DNA from: Apostichopus japonicus | Lineage: Eukaryota; Echinodermata; Holothuroidea; Aspidochirotida; Stichopodidae | NCBI RefSeq assembly: GCF_037975245.1 | Contig: NC_092571.1 | Coordinates: 4,047,001 to 4,111,000 of the forward strand | Direction of reading: 5' to 3' | Length of the DNA: 64,000 nucleotides | Shown: piece after piece, positions 37,201-45,995 of the stretch | Layout: each line of letters begins with the position of its first letter | Position numbering within the stretch: the first letter of the stretch is position 1 | The notes under the pieces: model-generated | Seen by the model: the letters and a program-made list of their open reading frames with translations, nothing else | Database searches by the model: none | Told to the model about the DNA's origin: nothing | Program-made: the position numbers and the translations under genes

Positions 37201-38074
37201 TGCATTTAATTTTAAACCAGAAAACGAAAAGGTTTAGACTAGTCTACCACTGCTATTCCTCTCGATTTTTTAAATTTCCAATCATATGATTTAGCGGATG
37301 TTCGGAAACACTTTTTGGCTCACCTTTGGGGGGGGATGGCCCCCCTTGGCCCCCCTTGGATCCGCCAGTGCGTATACCAGTCTACGACTCACCACGCAAC
37401 GTATCATCGGATGTTCATGTACAAGGAACAGATAGTGCCAATCTAGCACCATATATATAATCATTGTACAATAGCACAGCTGCCATAACTGTTATTAATC
37501 GATGTTATTTTACTAATTTCATTGCAAGGTTTGATTAAAGAGACAATTGAAGAACTTGAAAACAGTTTTGTTTTGACAATCCTAACACAAATGATGGTTA
37601 TGTTAACAAAGCCATCGGGAGCATAATAACTAGTAATAAGCGTAGAGATAAACCATTCTTACTGAGACACATGAGATGAAACTGGAGAGTGAATCTACAG
37701 GACATATCTTGTCCAAATAACGAGGGTCCATGAATGGATGACAAGAATACACTTAACTTTAGTGAGTTACTTGTTTGTGAAATAATATGAAGATTACCAG
37801 AGTAACTATATATACAGCAATATTTACCTGTGAGCAGGGAAGCCCTGCTCGGCGAACAAACAGAATCCGCCGAATAGGCTTGTGTGAATCGTAGTCCCAG
37901 TTGAGCAATTTCATCTATAGGACCAAACTCCTGGGTCGGATGACCATAAGAGGCAAGGTCTCCATACCCCATGTCATCTGCCAATATCAAGATTATGTTA
38001 GGCTGGCTTCCACTATTAACAGAGAAACACAGCTTGACGAAAAGTGTAACTATCCATATTCCTAGAAGCTTCAT
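18590..38074 (-). CDS. Arylsulfatase A-type sulfatase, complete six-exon gene
   Basis: Exons in coding order: 38074-37828, 23424-23272, 22898-22786, 21984-21765, 21155-20991, 19209-18590. They total 1518 nt and encode 505 residues, close to human ARSA (507). Residues 1-21 form a signal peptide. All sulfatase active-site positions are present: D33/D34 ([10 protein letters not shown]), C73 in [11 protein letters not shown] (converted to formylglycine by the SUMF1-type enzyme), R77, K130 and H132 (GKWHLG), H227 (YYAAMHPH), D281/N282 (FMSDNGP) and K302 ([10 protein letters not shown]). Potential N-glycosylation sites include NLS and NVS. Expected role: hydrolysis of sulfate esters in the secretory/lysosomal route or extracellularly; the natural substrate cannot be read from sequence. 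Met at 38074 is chosen because it opens directly on the signal peptide; the open frame upstream of it has no other ATG. Intron 1 is 14.4 kb and full of transposons. Confidence 0.92.
19701..19973 (-). pseudogene. hAT transposase C-terminal (dimerisation) relic
   Basis: In arylsulfatase intron 5, the minus strand reads [20 protein letters not shown] then LKRIKN. After a frameshift it continues [19 protein letters not shown], and after another [16 protein letters not shown]. This order matches the hAT-family C-terminal dimerisation domain found in hAT transposases and ZMYM-type proteins. At least two frameshifts break it, so it is dead. No terminal repeats were found around it. Confidence 0.8.
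20691..20925 (+). repeat. SINE family 2 (tRNA-derived), copy 1
   Basis: A-box-like GTGGTTAACGCCGG and B-box-like AGTTCAAGTCAC, then a conserved body (CAGCTTGCGGCTTTGATAAG, GCGAGTTCCTGCTTGCAGGA) ending in a CATA/CACA-rich tail at 20926-20975. In arylsulfatase intron 5. The 5' end is diverged compared with the copy at 54769. Confidence 0.85.
20920..20978. repeat. CA/TA-rich microsatellite at SINE tail
   Basis: Short ACACAC and TATATA runs that continue from the tail of SINE family 2 copy 1, about 13 bp from the exon 5 donor. Confidence 0.75.
20991..21155 (-). CDS. Arylsulfatase exon 5: SDNGP metal site
   Basis: Acceptor CTATTTAAG, donor GTAAATAG. It encodes [20 protein letters not shown], then [20 protein letters not shown] and [10 protein letters not shown]281 and N282 complete the calcium site. 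Confidence 0.9.
21765..21984 (-). CDS. Arylsulfatase exon 4
   Basis: Acceptor GTGCACTGCAG, donor GTGACTAT, phase 0 to phase 1. It encodes [20 protein letters not shown] and later [19 protein letters not shown], which holds the catalytic His 227. Confidence 0.9.
22204..22575 (-). repeat. SINE family 1, copy 3
   Basis: Full-length minus-strand copy in arylsulfatase intron 3, with the B box complement (GGGATTCGAACC), the A-box complement (CCTAACCACTAGGCTA) and the shared upstream body to CTCGAAAGAGATACTTTGAA. A (TA)n tail lies at 22216-22246. Confidence 0.85.
22786..22898 (-). CDS. Arylsulfatase exon 3
   Basis: Acceptor TCTTCTGCAG. It encodes [20 protein letters not shown] then [17 protein letters not shown]. 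Of two overlapping donors, GTACGG (exon end 22786) is chosen because it gives the phase 0 needed by the next exon; GTGTAC two bases earlier does not. Confidence 0.85.
23272..23424 (-). CDS. Arylsulfatase exon 2: KWHLG segment
   Basis: Acceptor CTTCTTCCAG, donor GTAAATATC, phase 1 to phase 1. It reads [10 protein letters not shown], then [20 protein letters not shown] with LG, the second sulfatase signature region with catalytic Lys and His. Confidence 0.93.
23868..23934. repeat. Short GTCTTAGT-type tandem repeat
   Basis: Seven or more imperfect GTCTTAGT/TTGTCTTAGT words in a row at the edge of the TTAGTC region, within arylsulfatase intron 1. May be part of the same foldback-like element. 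Confidence 0.7.
24025..24180. repeat. TTAGTC/GACTAA palindrome cluster, left
   Basis: About nine TTAGTC or GACTAA words in alternating orientation form small hairpins, for example CTTAGTCAGT-TTAC-ACTGACTAAG and GACTAACGTTAAATTAGTC. A much larger cluster of the same word lies at 25622-25985. Confidence 0.75.
24221..24660. repeat. Long inverted repeat (about 94-bp arms) with internal partial copies
   Basis: Arms at 24221-24315 and 24567-24660 are nearly exact reverse complements (left begins CCTACTGGAAAATGTTGGTT; right ends with its complement). The 250-bp spacer has further partial copies of the GATGGGCATT...GGTCTACTGGCAGGGGTACC unit, and a weaker copy follows to about 24775. Confidence 0.85.
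24325..24352. repeat. Short interstitial telomere-like tract
   Basis: Four CCCTAA-type units with one CCCTGA variant, inside the spacer of the inverted repeat. Too short to be a telomere. Confidence 0.6.
25622..25985. repeat. TTAGTC/GACTAA palindrome cluster, right
   Basis: More than twenty TAGTC/GACTA words in both orientations over 360 bp, with variable spacers of 8-20 bp, ending in GGACTAACGTTATGTTAGTC. With the left cluster this brackets about 1.4 kb. Confidence 0.8.
26827..27074. repeat. 71-bp minisatellite, left part
   Basis: Units contain ACCATGACAATACAACGGTA and ACAATCGTAAACC. The array is cut at 27075 by the insertion at 27083-30009 and resumes at 30010. Confidence 0.9.
27083..30009. 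mobile_element. 2.9-kb hAT-type element inside a minisatellite, TSD CACAATCG
   Basis: Ends are CAGTGGCGTAGCTA at left and the complement of TAGTGGCGTAGCTA at right. The flanks CACAATCG (27075-27082 and 30010-30017) are identical and belong to the minisatellite unit, so the empty site can be reconstructed by eye. The interior has G/C runs near both ends, a GAGTG/CACTC palindrome cluster (29212-29420) and the shared GCGCCA hairpin module (29889-29929). No transposase frame was found; it is either a non-autonomous element that gained sequence or a decayed autonomous one. Confidence 0.88.
29212..29420. repeat. GAGTG/CACTC and GAGTT/AACTC palindrome cluster
   Basis: About 210 bp dense in short inverted words, such as ACTCCATTGGAGT and GAGTGATCACT, inside the 2.9-kb element. 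Analogous in style to the TTAGTC clusters but with a different word. Confidence 0.65.
30010..30397. repeat. 71-bp minisatellite, right part
   Basis: Continues the 26827 array after the insertion: about five units with ACAATCGTAAACCCGAAACA and ACCATGACAATACAACGGTA. Confidence 0.9.
31397..32293 (+). repeat. SINE family 2, copy 2, split by a transposon
   Basis: The head GAGTGTTAGCTCAG is at 31397-31414. The rest (GTTAATGCCGGTGCGTTTCA, B box GGTTCGAGCCAC, body, CATA tail) runs from 32070. The gap is exactly the element at 31415-32069. Confidence 0.88.
31415..32069. mobile_element. hAT-type element in SINE, TSD TCAGTGTT/TCAGTGGT
   Basis: 655 bp; ends CAAGGGCGGCGGAACC and the complement of CAAGGGCGGCGGAAGC. 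Flanks TCAGTGTT (31407-31414) and TCAGTGGT (32070-32077) differ by one base, and the intact SINE at 54769 shows the empty site. Contains the GCGCCA hairpin module (31602-31644) and an internal terminus-like TGGCTACGCCCCTG, so it is probably chimeric. Confidence 0.85.
32294..32628. mobile_element. hAT-type element in SINE tail, TSD CATACATA
   Basis: 335 bp; ends CAGGGTTATAGC and its exact complement GCTATAACCCTG; 8-bp duplication CATACATA at 32286-32293 and 32629-32636. The left interior is packed with CCGGCCGG-type palindromes. No coding capacity. Confidence 0.88.
33011..33178. repeat. 170-bp homopurine (G/A) tract
   Basis: Almost uninterrupted G/A sequence after a GCGCGCCCCCCGGG end motif. 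The Lys/Glu/Arg-rich reading frames through it are compositional artefacts. Confidence 0.85.
33741..34117 (+). mobile_element. 377-bp hAT-type MITE, copy A, TSD CCGCCGCG
   Basis: Ends CAGTGGCGGAGC and the complement of AAGTGGCGGAGC; exact 8-bp duplication CCGCCGCG at 33733-33740 and 34118-34125. Same family, opposite orientation, as 35760-36115. Contains the GCGCCA module at 34012-34054. Confidence 0.92.
35447..36487. mobile_element. Middle hAT-type element of the nest, TSD CCCTCAGA
   Basis: 1041 bp; ends CAGGCACGGCGGAAC and the complement of CAGTGGCGGCGGAAC; exact duplication CCCTCAGA at 35439-35446 and 36488-36495. Removing it rejoins CCCTCAGATGCAATTTGG, a sequence closely matched at 10897-11267. 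Itself interrupted by 35760-36115. Confidence 0.88.
35760..36115 (-). mobile_element. Inner hAT-type MITE of the nest, copy B, TSD AGTAAGGG
   Basis: 356 bp; same family as 33741-34117 but inverted. Exact duplication AGTAAGGG at 35752-35759 and 36116-36123. Ends CAGTGGGACGC and the complement of TAGTGGCGGAACG. Confidence 0.9.
37828..38074 (-). CDS. Arylsulfatase exon 1: signal peptide, DD motif, formylglycine motif
   Basis: Starts with [23 protein letters not shown], then [14 protein letters not shown] and [12 protein letters not shown]. Ends ACAG before GTAAAT, phase 1. It carries two of the three calcium-site acidic residues and the whole C-x-P-S-R signature. A non-coding leader exon upstream is possible. 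Confidence 0.92.
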
Positions 38075-40792
38075 TTTAGGAATGGGCCTGCTTTCTCGAG
38101 ACAAAAAATCTACAAACGAAAGATAAAGATAATATAATAAGACGTTAGGGTGCTTTCAACTTCCAGGATGGATGAATACGGTGTATTTTCAATATACGTT
38201 GTGTATATTTCTTTCTGTAAGATATGTCACACAGACTATAGAGTTTGTTCACTTAAATTGACACACTATCAGCCACAATCCCCGTTATATAGTATTGTGA
38301 ACACGTAATTATGACCATATAATATCTAGAGCAGTATATCGCGAGGCAGGAGAGTATAGATATAACACCCAACCTACCGTGGCAGCTCCATACCGAGTCT
38401 ATATCTATCAGCTCAAAGCAGCAGGAAAACTTCTGTCTTGATATGTTATCCATTAGGATCTGGCTTTTTCGTAGCTTGCATGTTAAAGATGCATGAATAG
38501 AAGTACATGTGGTGCTAACATTGGGAAAGTTGAGGCAATTTTAGACCACTTATGCCTTGGTAGAGCAGCGTACGAAATTATTAGGTTTGTTTATATAAGT
38601 GACGAAAAAGTTGAGCACTCATAATAAAAAATAAACATGGTCATGTAACGAAAAATTGGAAGTGATGAATGGCCAACTTGTCAGCTATCCAGTGATGAGT
38701 AGCGTTGAGCTAGTCAGATTTATCTAGATTAAGAGATCACATAACTTTTATAATTTAGTGTGTAAGTCAAAAGGGCATTTGCTAACCCTACCGTGAGATG
38801 GTCGAACAGCGAGATGTGGATCTCTGGTTCAAACTGCGACACTGTTGGTATTCAAACGCAAACGTCGACTTTAAAAATGCCAATCAAGCAGTGATATTAC
38901 TTCTGACACTTACCTTCTGTAGAAGCTGTAGAAGTTATGTAAATGCTCCTAGCACCCGCACCAGCTCTCCTTGAAGTAATATATTGCTAGACGTGTGCCA
39001 TCTACTGACTATCAATTCATTATTACTGAAAACAGAAGTCGTATGGTGGTATGGTACATCCATGTAGACTGTAGACGTCACATATGCAGACTGTTCCATT
39101 GTGATCCAAGGGGTGAGTTTTGTGTAGTATCTTGAAAGTGAACACAGTTATTACGCCAACGGCCAGTACAATGGAATGTCTACAGTTGCGGGTAGTTGTC
39201 AAATTGTGATTCATATTATATATAGGCATACGTAAAACTACCTACGACTTTATTTAGATTTTAAAGTAACTTATTGTGATAGGTTGCACATCAAAATAGG
39301 AATGTATTCGAAGAAATGTACAAGCTAAAATAGTTATGAGCAACCCACCCCCATCCCACCCCCAAAAACATTAAACAACATGAACCCCGACCTAAGAAAG
39401 AGACAATGTGGTGGAATAGAGGAAAAAACATTGTGGGTAGAAAGCAAAAGAGTTAATTTAATACCAGTAGCATCGTTCTTTAAAAGATTGTATAGGTTAG
39501 CTCTTAGTCATGCATACATTATGTGTATATGCGTGTATGCATGTGTGTGTATGGTGTATGTATGCGCGTGTGGGTGTATGAGTGCTTGTTTGTATGTATA
39601 ATTTCTGTCCCCCTACCCGTGAATACGGATTGACGCCCCTGCGTGTAACCTAATCTCGTGGTAAGTTTATAGATCATGTGCTATAACATTGCAGTATAGG
39701 TTAAATAGGTTTGCAACAGTCTGATTATAAGGACTGGTTTTCCACTGTTAATAAAGTTACACCAAAACGTTTAAATGATGCCTTTGTTGTTTTTGTGCAA
39801 GCAAGGAATTAGTTAGATAATGTTGAGTAAAATTAGTAAAATGCGTTAAAACATAGGATGAACTATGAAGCTCACTAAAGTGAGTACTTTAACGTATCTG
39901 AGGAGTAAAAATACTAATGTCAACAATATTATTTTGGACAAAACTGCATAGTTTTTAGGACGTGATTACTCATTTGCAGAGTAAATACATTTCAGTGTGT
40001 ATAAGGATTGCTTATTTCTAATTTGTTGTTGTTTAATCGACAACGTGACACCAACTGGGAGTTAGATTCCCCCTGCAAATGAATAAGTGAAGAGTGACAC
40101 AGCTGTTTTGCGTACATTTTTATTTGGGCCATGGGTCCATGGCCAATAGATATAACCAATTTGGGCCCTTTTGAATTTCACATCGTTTTCTTCCTCAGAA
40201 TAAATAATGGTCTTATTGGAACTACCTTAAAGGATCATAACTTTAGGCAACATTTTAGTCTTGATATTTTATAGTCCAGGGGGCAAAAAAAAATTTACTT
40301 AAGATATTCACCTACATCTTTGGAATGCTGCTTTCAAAATAAATTGATGACGACATCGGCGCCTCAGTCGTAAGGTTATTGAAAATTAGCTTTCTTTTAA
40401 TAAACGCTAACACCTCGATCGAAAATGTTTTTGCTATAACTTCATATAAATAACAGAAAACATTTGGATGACATTCAACACCCATTTATCCTCGACAAAC
40501 TTGTAATACATTGTACTAAAACATGTTATTTGATGCCATCAATGTTTTATGATTTTCCATTGAGCGTTATGATGCATATGATGGTTAACTGACCCCATGG
40601 TCTGTGTGTTAGACTATACAGCCCAGTCAATTTAATCGATGAACCTCTGCGGCTGTTTCAAAAGGGTAATTTCTCAAACATTTAAAGCGGCATAGAAATA
40701 CAACCTGGACATACGGGAATGTACGACATCTTCAACATTATAGTTCTGTCTTTAAGAAGTCCCCGATAGAGGATACTATCTTTAATTGTTTA
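38075..40792. other. Upstream region of arylsulfatase, no gene recognised
   Basis: Would hold the arylsulfatase promoter and any leader exon; no TATA or initiator could be assigned. A TG-rich low-complexity stretch lies at 39510-39600, and a weak GAGTA/TACTC palindrome cluster (CTCACTAAAGTGAG) at 39865-39990. Confidence 0.4.
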
Positions 40793-40838
40793 ATCGCTTC
40801 TCGGCCTTTTGGCTAAGATCATGTGTACTATCTGTTCC
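40793..40838 (+). ncRNA. U2 snRNA 5'-domain-like sequence (pseudogene or chimera)
   Basis: The first 29 bases (ATCGCTTCTCGGCCTTTTGG and on) match the conserved U2 snRNA 5' end exactly. Then one change gives ATGTG, and the branch-site pairing region GTAGTA reads GTACTA. After TATCTGTTC the sequence leaves U2: a CCCTTTCGAGGGG hairpin replaces the next part, and the Sm site and 3' stem-loops are absent. Most likely a truncated or chimeric U2 pseudogene, or the head of a U2-derived SINE. Confidence 0.7.
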
Positions 40839-41549
40839 CTTTCGAGGGGAATGGTGATGCACACCTGACGATGATCACACAGTCACAGTCCTGATGCAAG
40901 GGGACTGGGGTTGAGAGCGGATCAGTCGTTTGGTAGTTTGGTTTTCTTTAATTCAAAACAAAATACAGGGTTTGCCAAATTGCCGGTAAGCTGTGATATT
41001 GTTTCTGTCATGCTGTGTGGTTGAATGGAACTCTAAAAACCCGTTCGTCGTTTTGAAAGTTTATATTTCCCCATCGTGTTGTTAGTGGTGATATGCAAGT
41101 TGGACGCCCAGCGGTTGGCAATCCGAGTACCAGGAAGCTGAGACAGTCTCATGTTAAGAAGTATACTTTTAATTCGAATCACTCCCGTCCCCCAAACTCC
41201 AACCCCTGTCCCCCAAAAATGAGAATTTCTAGAGAAACTGTAAGTACAATTGTGACTTAGTTCATCCGGTTATTCTGCCTCTAAGCTGTGCCTAATTGAA
41301 ATACCAATTTGTTTGCAGGAATACCTCATCTCTTTCTCTCTCTCCACCAATCTCTAGACGTCACTAATACACAACCCGATCACTAGTCTTGTTATCGATG
41401 AAGTGGTGTGTTGCCGGATTTTGTCAAGGTCTTGGTTATTAATTAAGTTTCGTAACTCATCGGGAAGCGATAAGAAGGTGGGCTTAGGGGGTTGTGGGGC
41501 GCGCGTTTTTATGCAGATGGGAACAATCTCAAGAAGTGATGGGTGTGTA

Positions 41550-41588
41550 CCCAACGCCCCTCCCCCCCCCCCTGGATACGCGCCTGGT
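41550..41588. mobile_element. Orphan hAT-type terminus
   Basis: A C-run followed by TGGATACGCGCCTG is the same right end as at 34790-34805. The matching left end could not be found; a truncated element may extend left to about 41360. Confidence 0.5.
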
Positions 41589-41963
41589 AAATATGTTACA
41601 GTATACAACTTATATTCCAATTCCTATGTTAAATATACTGCAGACACATAGATGAGCAACCAGAAAACTAAAACGTTAAGTGGTTACGATGCCTAAATAT
41701 ATTCATAGTGTGGTATGCCGTAGATGTTAATATTCATGAACTTGTGCAAAATGAAGAGGATTTTCCATTGACTAATGTGGCAACATATAAAGACACATAT
41801 CAGGAATCAGTTATCATGTTGACACTTTATGTAGTAACAAAGTATTACCAGAAAGCCAGTACTCCACATAACTATTTGAATAATGTAGAGCAAGTGATTT
41901 AAGTTTGTCTATGAATAAAGTGAGTACCAGAAAAGATCAAAAATGTCCAGCCCTTACGTGTAT

Positions 41964-42200
41964 CAGCGACGTAGCCAGGAATTTGAAAGGGGGGGGAGCA
42001 CTTTTTTGAGATTGATATGGATTTTCAAAGTTGTAGGCACGACTATCTGAGCGGAGCGCCACCATCGGTTGGCGCGGAGCGTACAAGAAAATTTTTGGTT
42101 TTAAAAACCCCCCAGATGGCCGGAAACGGCCCTTTCCGAGTGTTCATTCTGGTTCCCTGGCCTCTTGCTAACTTGAGACACCTCATTCAATATCACTTTT
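41964..42200. mobile_element. Truncated hAT-type element (one end only)
   Basis: Starts CAGCGACGTAGCCAGG and contains the GCGCCA module (42042-42084), followed by sequence reverse-complementary to part of the 31415-32069 element (CTGGTTCCCTGGCCTCTTGC). No second terminus or target duplication seen. Confidence 0.65.
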
Positions 42201-42325
42201 AAACCCAAAAAACAAACAAGTTAAAATAGTACGTACATAATGTATTAAAATCAGCAAGGTACATGTACAGAGTAGTCTTACTTTTCAACTTCTGATACTT
42301 GTAGATACAAAGATAGGCCAGAAAT

Positions 42326-42615
42326 CAGGCGCGTAGCCAAGGGGGGGGGGGCGAAGGGGGCAGCCGCCCCCCCCTTGGGCATATTTTTTTTTTTTTTAAT
42401 GTTTTTATGATATCGCTAGTATTTTCAAAAGAGAAAATGCTAAGATGCAACTGACAAGGCCTGGGAAGTGCCATTTCCAGCGATCTGGGAGGCATTTTCA
42501 GCCAAAATTTTCTTGTACGCTTTGCGCCAAACATGGTGGCGGTACGCTTAGATAGTTTGCAATGCCGAATCTACAGTTTCGCCCCTCCCTTGGCAAATTC
42601 CTGGCTACGCGCCTG
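42326..42615. mobile_element. 290-bp hAT-type MITE, TSD CCAGAAAT
   Basis: Ends CAGGCGCGTAGCCA and the complement TGGCTACGCGCCTG; exact 8-bp duplication CCAGAAAT at 42318-42325 and 42616-42623. The interior matches 33430-33650 (GATATCGCTA, CAAGGCCTGGGAAGTG). Hairpin module at 42516-42556. Confidence 0.92.
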
Positions 42616-43029
42616 CCAGAAATGTCTTTGATACAACTGTAGCTAGTAAATGTTTAAGTTAGCCTAATAATAGAAGGCGAGAGCTATCCGACGATTGCCA
42701 TCTGATGCAAATTTCTCAACTGTTTTCTCAACTGAAATATTATCTGCGTAAACGGGTTCCTAACTACATGTTAAAAAACTGACAAGATCGGATCCGTCTT
42801 TTTCGGCGCGATAGAAATGACAGCCTAGATGACAGAAGAATAGGTCACCTAATTTAGCCATATTCTTGCTACGTTCATTTCAATAGTCGTTCCTGTCTAT
42901 ATACTCTTAAACTCGTCCAGCAAGCTTATAGATTTGAATTATGGATTTGAATTATGGGTGTTTTAAAAAAAAGATAACTTGGCCAAAAAAATGTAGGCCC
43001 GGGCCTACAGTGCTATATACTGGCTACGC

Positions 43030-44616
43030 CCCTGATCATATGATATCATTATTAGCAGATTTTGTTTCCTGTTTGAATTCTTTTACATGTTTTTTTACAT
43101 AATATATCAGAAAGACAAACATAGTGCTCTTTTACAATTTTTCCAGTGGGATGATTCTTGTTTATTGTCCAATGCCTGGACTTTAATACATTTGACGAAC
43201 TTAACTGATGGACAATATAAACTTTCATATTTTGTAATATAGCCAGATATGCAGTGGCCTAAAAACAAATATCGTTATCGCAGTGTATTAGCAGTGTAAT
43301 ACTTATTATAGGAAGTGCGTATCTCGTACGATTGCTAGCTTAGCTTCATAACATGCTGTTCGTGCAACAACTTAGGACGACTCATAGAACGAACGTTGTC
43401 GACGTTGTTGTGCATACAGTTCGTGACATTCCATAGAGTGCGGTTAGGTAGGCAATATGTATTTTATTACGCAGTGGCCAACTTAGCTGAAAACTGAAAT
43501 TGACCAACCTGTGTTCACCAAAAGAAAAACATAGCATTGTAGAATTAACAGATTAATTGAAGCTTTAATATTTTAAAGCTTCTGAGACATTTTAAGAATT
43601 TCGTTAAGCCCTCCCCACTCATTAATATTCATGAAACGGGAACCACAAACATTAGTGCACATCTACACATCATGAGGCATCAGCCTATCAAATAAGACAT
43701 TGATTCAACTTGTGGTTGTTGAGATATCGTGTTTAAAAGTTGGCCCTCACATACACAAACACAATTGCAAGGTTACTGAGCCTTCGGCATCATAACCCAA
43801 AACTACAGGTTTGGAAACCAAAACACCACATATACCCCCCCCCCCCCTTCTGTTCAAGTGTGTTCCTTCAATAATCTTCAAACACAATGCTTAGGTCAGT
43901 TTACCAGGGTAACCTTGTTGTAATTATCACATTTATTTCATTGAAGAAAAACATTAAAATGGGAGATTAAAAGATCATTTCGAAAGTTGTCAACAGCTCA
44001 GAGAATACACTAGAAAAATGACACGTGACATCAAGAACAAAGGAAATAATGAATCAATGAATATCCATGATTGTAAATTATATTTAAATGAAATACTGCT
44101 ACAGGTGAAGAAGATGACTCACATACATGTACACATGATAATAACAGTCATTGCAAGAGATAGGGGGAGGGGAAGGAGGGCGGGGGATTAAAAACTGTGG
44201 TAGAAATACAAATTTTGCCAATGAAGGTTTCAAATTGCACATGTCTATCTTTTGTAACACTTTATACATAATGAAAGCATAAGGACAACTATGTGTTGTT
44301 GGGTGAATGTGAAGGAGAGGTAAGGTTCTGTGGGTATGGGTGTGGGAAAGTCACAGCAAAACAAAGGATAGTGTCATTAGACTGTGAAGACTATGTCTTG
44401 TACCAACTTCGTTAAAAGAATAGTCTAGCAAGAACAAACCAACGATTCACCAAACCATGTATCTGATTTACAGGTTGAGAAGAAAATAACATTTGAAAGT
44501 AACCATAAAGCTCCCAAACATTTCAACAGTAGGATCATGTTTGTTATGTCCGAGATTCACTCTGCATGAATAGGTGGACAACAGAGATACACTGAGGAGA
44601 TGCCTACTTGCCTATA
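43030..44616. other. Intergenic, nothing recognised
   Basis: No gene or array seen; an orphan hAT-like end (TGGCTACGCCCCTG) sits just before it at about 43020. Confidence 0.45.
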
Positions 44617-44638
44617 TATATAGTCTATATATACACAG

Positions 44639-44683
<45 letters not shown>

Positions 44684-44962
44684 CTTATATATATAGCATA
44701 TATATATATATATATATAGCCTGTATACATATATGTATATATAAATAGCCAATATATATAGGCTATATATATAGCCTACATATATATTTATATATAGCCT
44801 ATATATATATTTATATATAGCCTATATATATAGCCTATATATTTATATAGGCTGTGTATATATAGGCTAAATATATATAGCATATATATATATTTATATA
44901 GCCTATATATTATACATAGCCTATATATATATAGATATATAGCCTATATATATATATATCAA
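44617..44962. repeat. TA-rich satellite with TATAGCC units
   Basis: About 345 bp of (TA)n interspersed with AGCC/GGCT at irregular 10-30 bp intervals. Highly self-complementary. Confidence 0.9.
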
Positions 44963-45780
44963 GACTGAAGGCTGTGTTATCAAAGCATTCCTCTTAAGGA
45001 AAACCATTCTTTGAAACTTAAATCGCAAACACTTTTTCATTTGTCATGTATACCTTTCCCGTGTGTAGCATTGGCAGATCTATGCTTTAACAAATGTCTA
45101 CTTTTGACAAGTCCTTTCTTGTGTACACCCTTGGCTTCTGATCTTAAATGGCTAATTTTGTCATGCCCTCTGTGACTCTAGTGTCTTAGAAAGATGAGTG
45201 GGTATTAAATTTCGTCTTCTACTTAACTTGAAATTAACTAAGCTTCAGGAATTTAAATATTAAGACTTCAAAGTATTTAATCCTTCACTGAAAATTCACT
45301 TCTAATGTTATTTTCTTCTAATTTTCTGTCGCAAACTTTTCAAACATGATCTAAATGTACAAGAATGAAATGAAACTAAATACACTCTGTAAAAGACATC
45401 TTTATATACATATTATAAAAATCGTACAATTTATCTAAATGAAAAATATCACAGTCTGTCTTGTAAGCATTGATGAAGCAATAGAAAGAAATGCTTTCCG
45501 TTACATAAGCCTGTCTTGTCATACATACCATGAGAGTAAGAATTATTCTCTGCGTGGGGAAAGGCAGCCATTTCATATATTACAAAGCATCTCATTACAA
45601 AAACAAATGAATTATACAGGAAGAAATGACATGAAAGACATCTGGTCTATATAAACTTGCACTTACTCAGAACCAACATTTCCAATACATTTCAGAGGGG
45701 AAAATAATTTCGATCATAACTACGAATAAAATGATTCCACTAACAGGTTCTTATTTTGCCAGAAAGAAAGGAAGAGACTA

Positions 45781-45995
45781 TTTCACATTCTTAACAACAT
45801 CTAACCCTGATAAAGCATTATGTAAATGAGGTAAAGCCAGGTCTAGAATTTCACATTCTTAACAACATCTAACCCTGATAAAGCATTATGTAAATGAGGT
45901 AAAGCCAGGTCTAGAATTTCACATATTTAACAACATCTAACCCTGATAAAGCATTATGTAAATGAGGTAAAGCAAGGTCTAGAATTTCACATATT
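45781..45995. repeat. 68-bp tandem repeat, three copies
   Basis: TTTCACATTCTTAACAACAT begins units at 45781, 45849 and 45917 with a partial at 45985. Copies are nearly identical, indicating recent expansion. Confidence 0.92.

Larger units (their letters stand above)
35321..37370. mobile_element. Outer hAT-type element of a three-deep nest, TSD CGTATACC
   Basis: 2050 bp; ends CACTGGCGGATC and its exact complement GATCCGCCAGTG; exact duplication CGTATACC at 35313-35320 and 37371-37378. Interior resembles 10897-11267 (GGAGGGGTCTAAGG, CAGATGCAATTTGGTGC). Interrupted by the element at 35447-36487. Confidence 0.88.
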
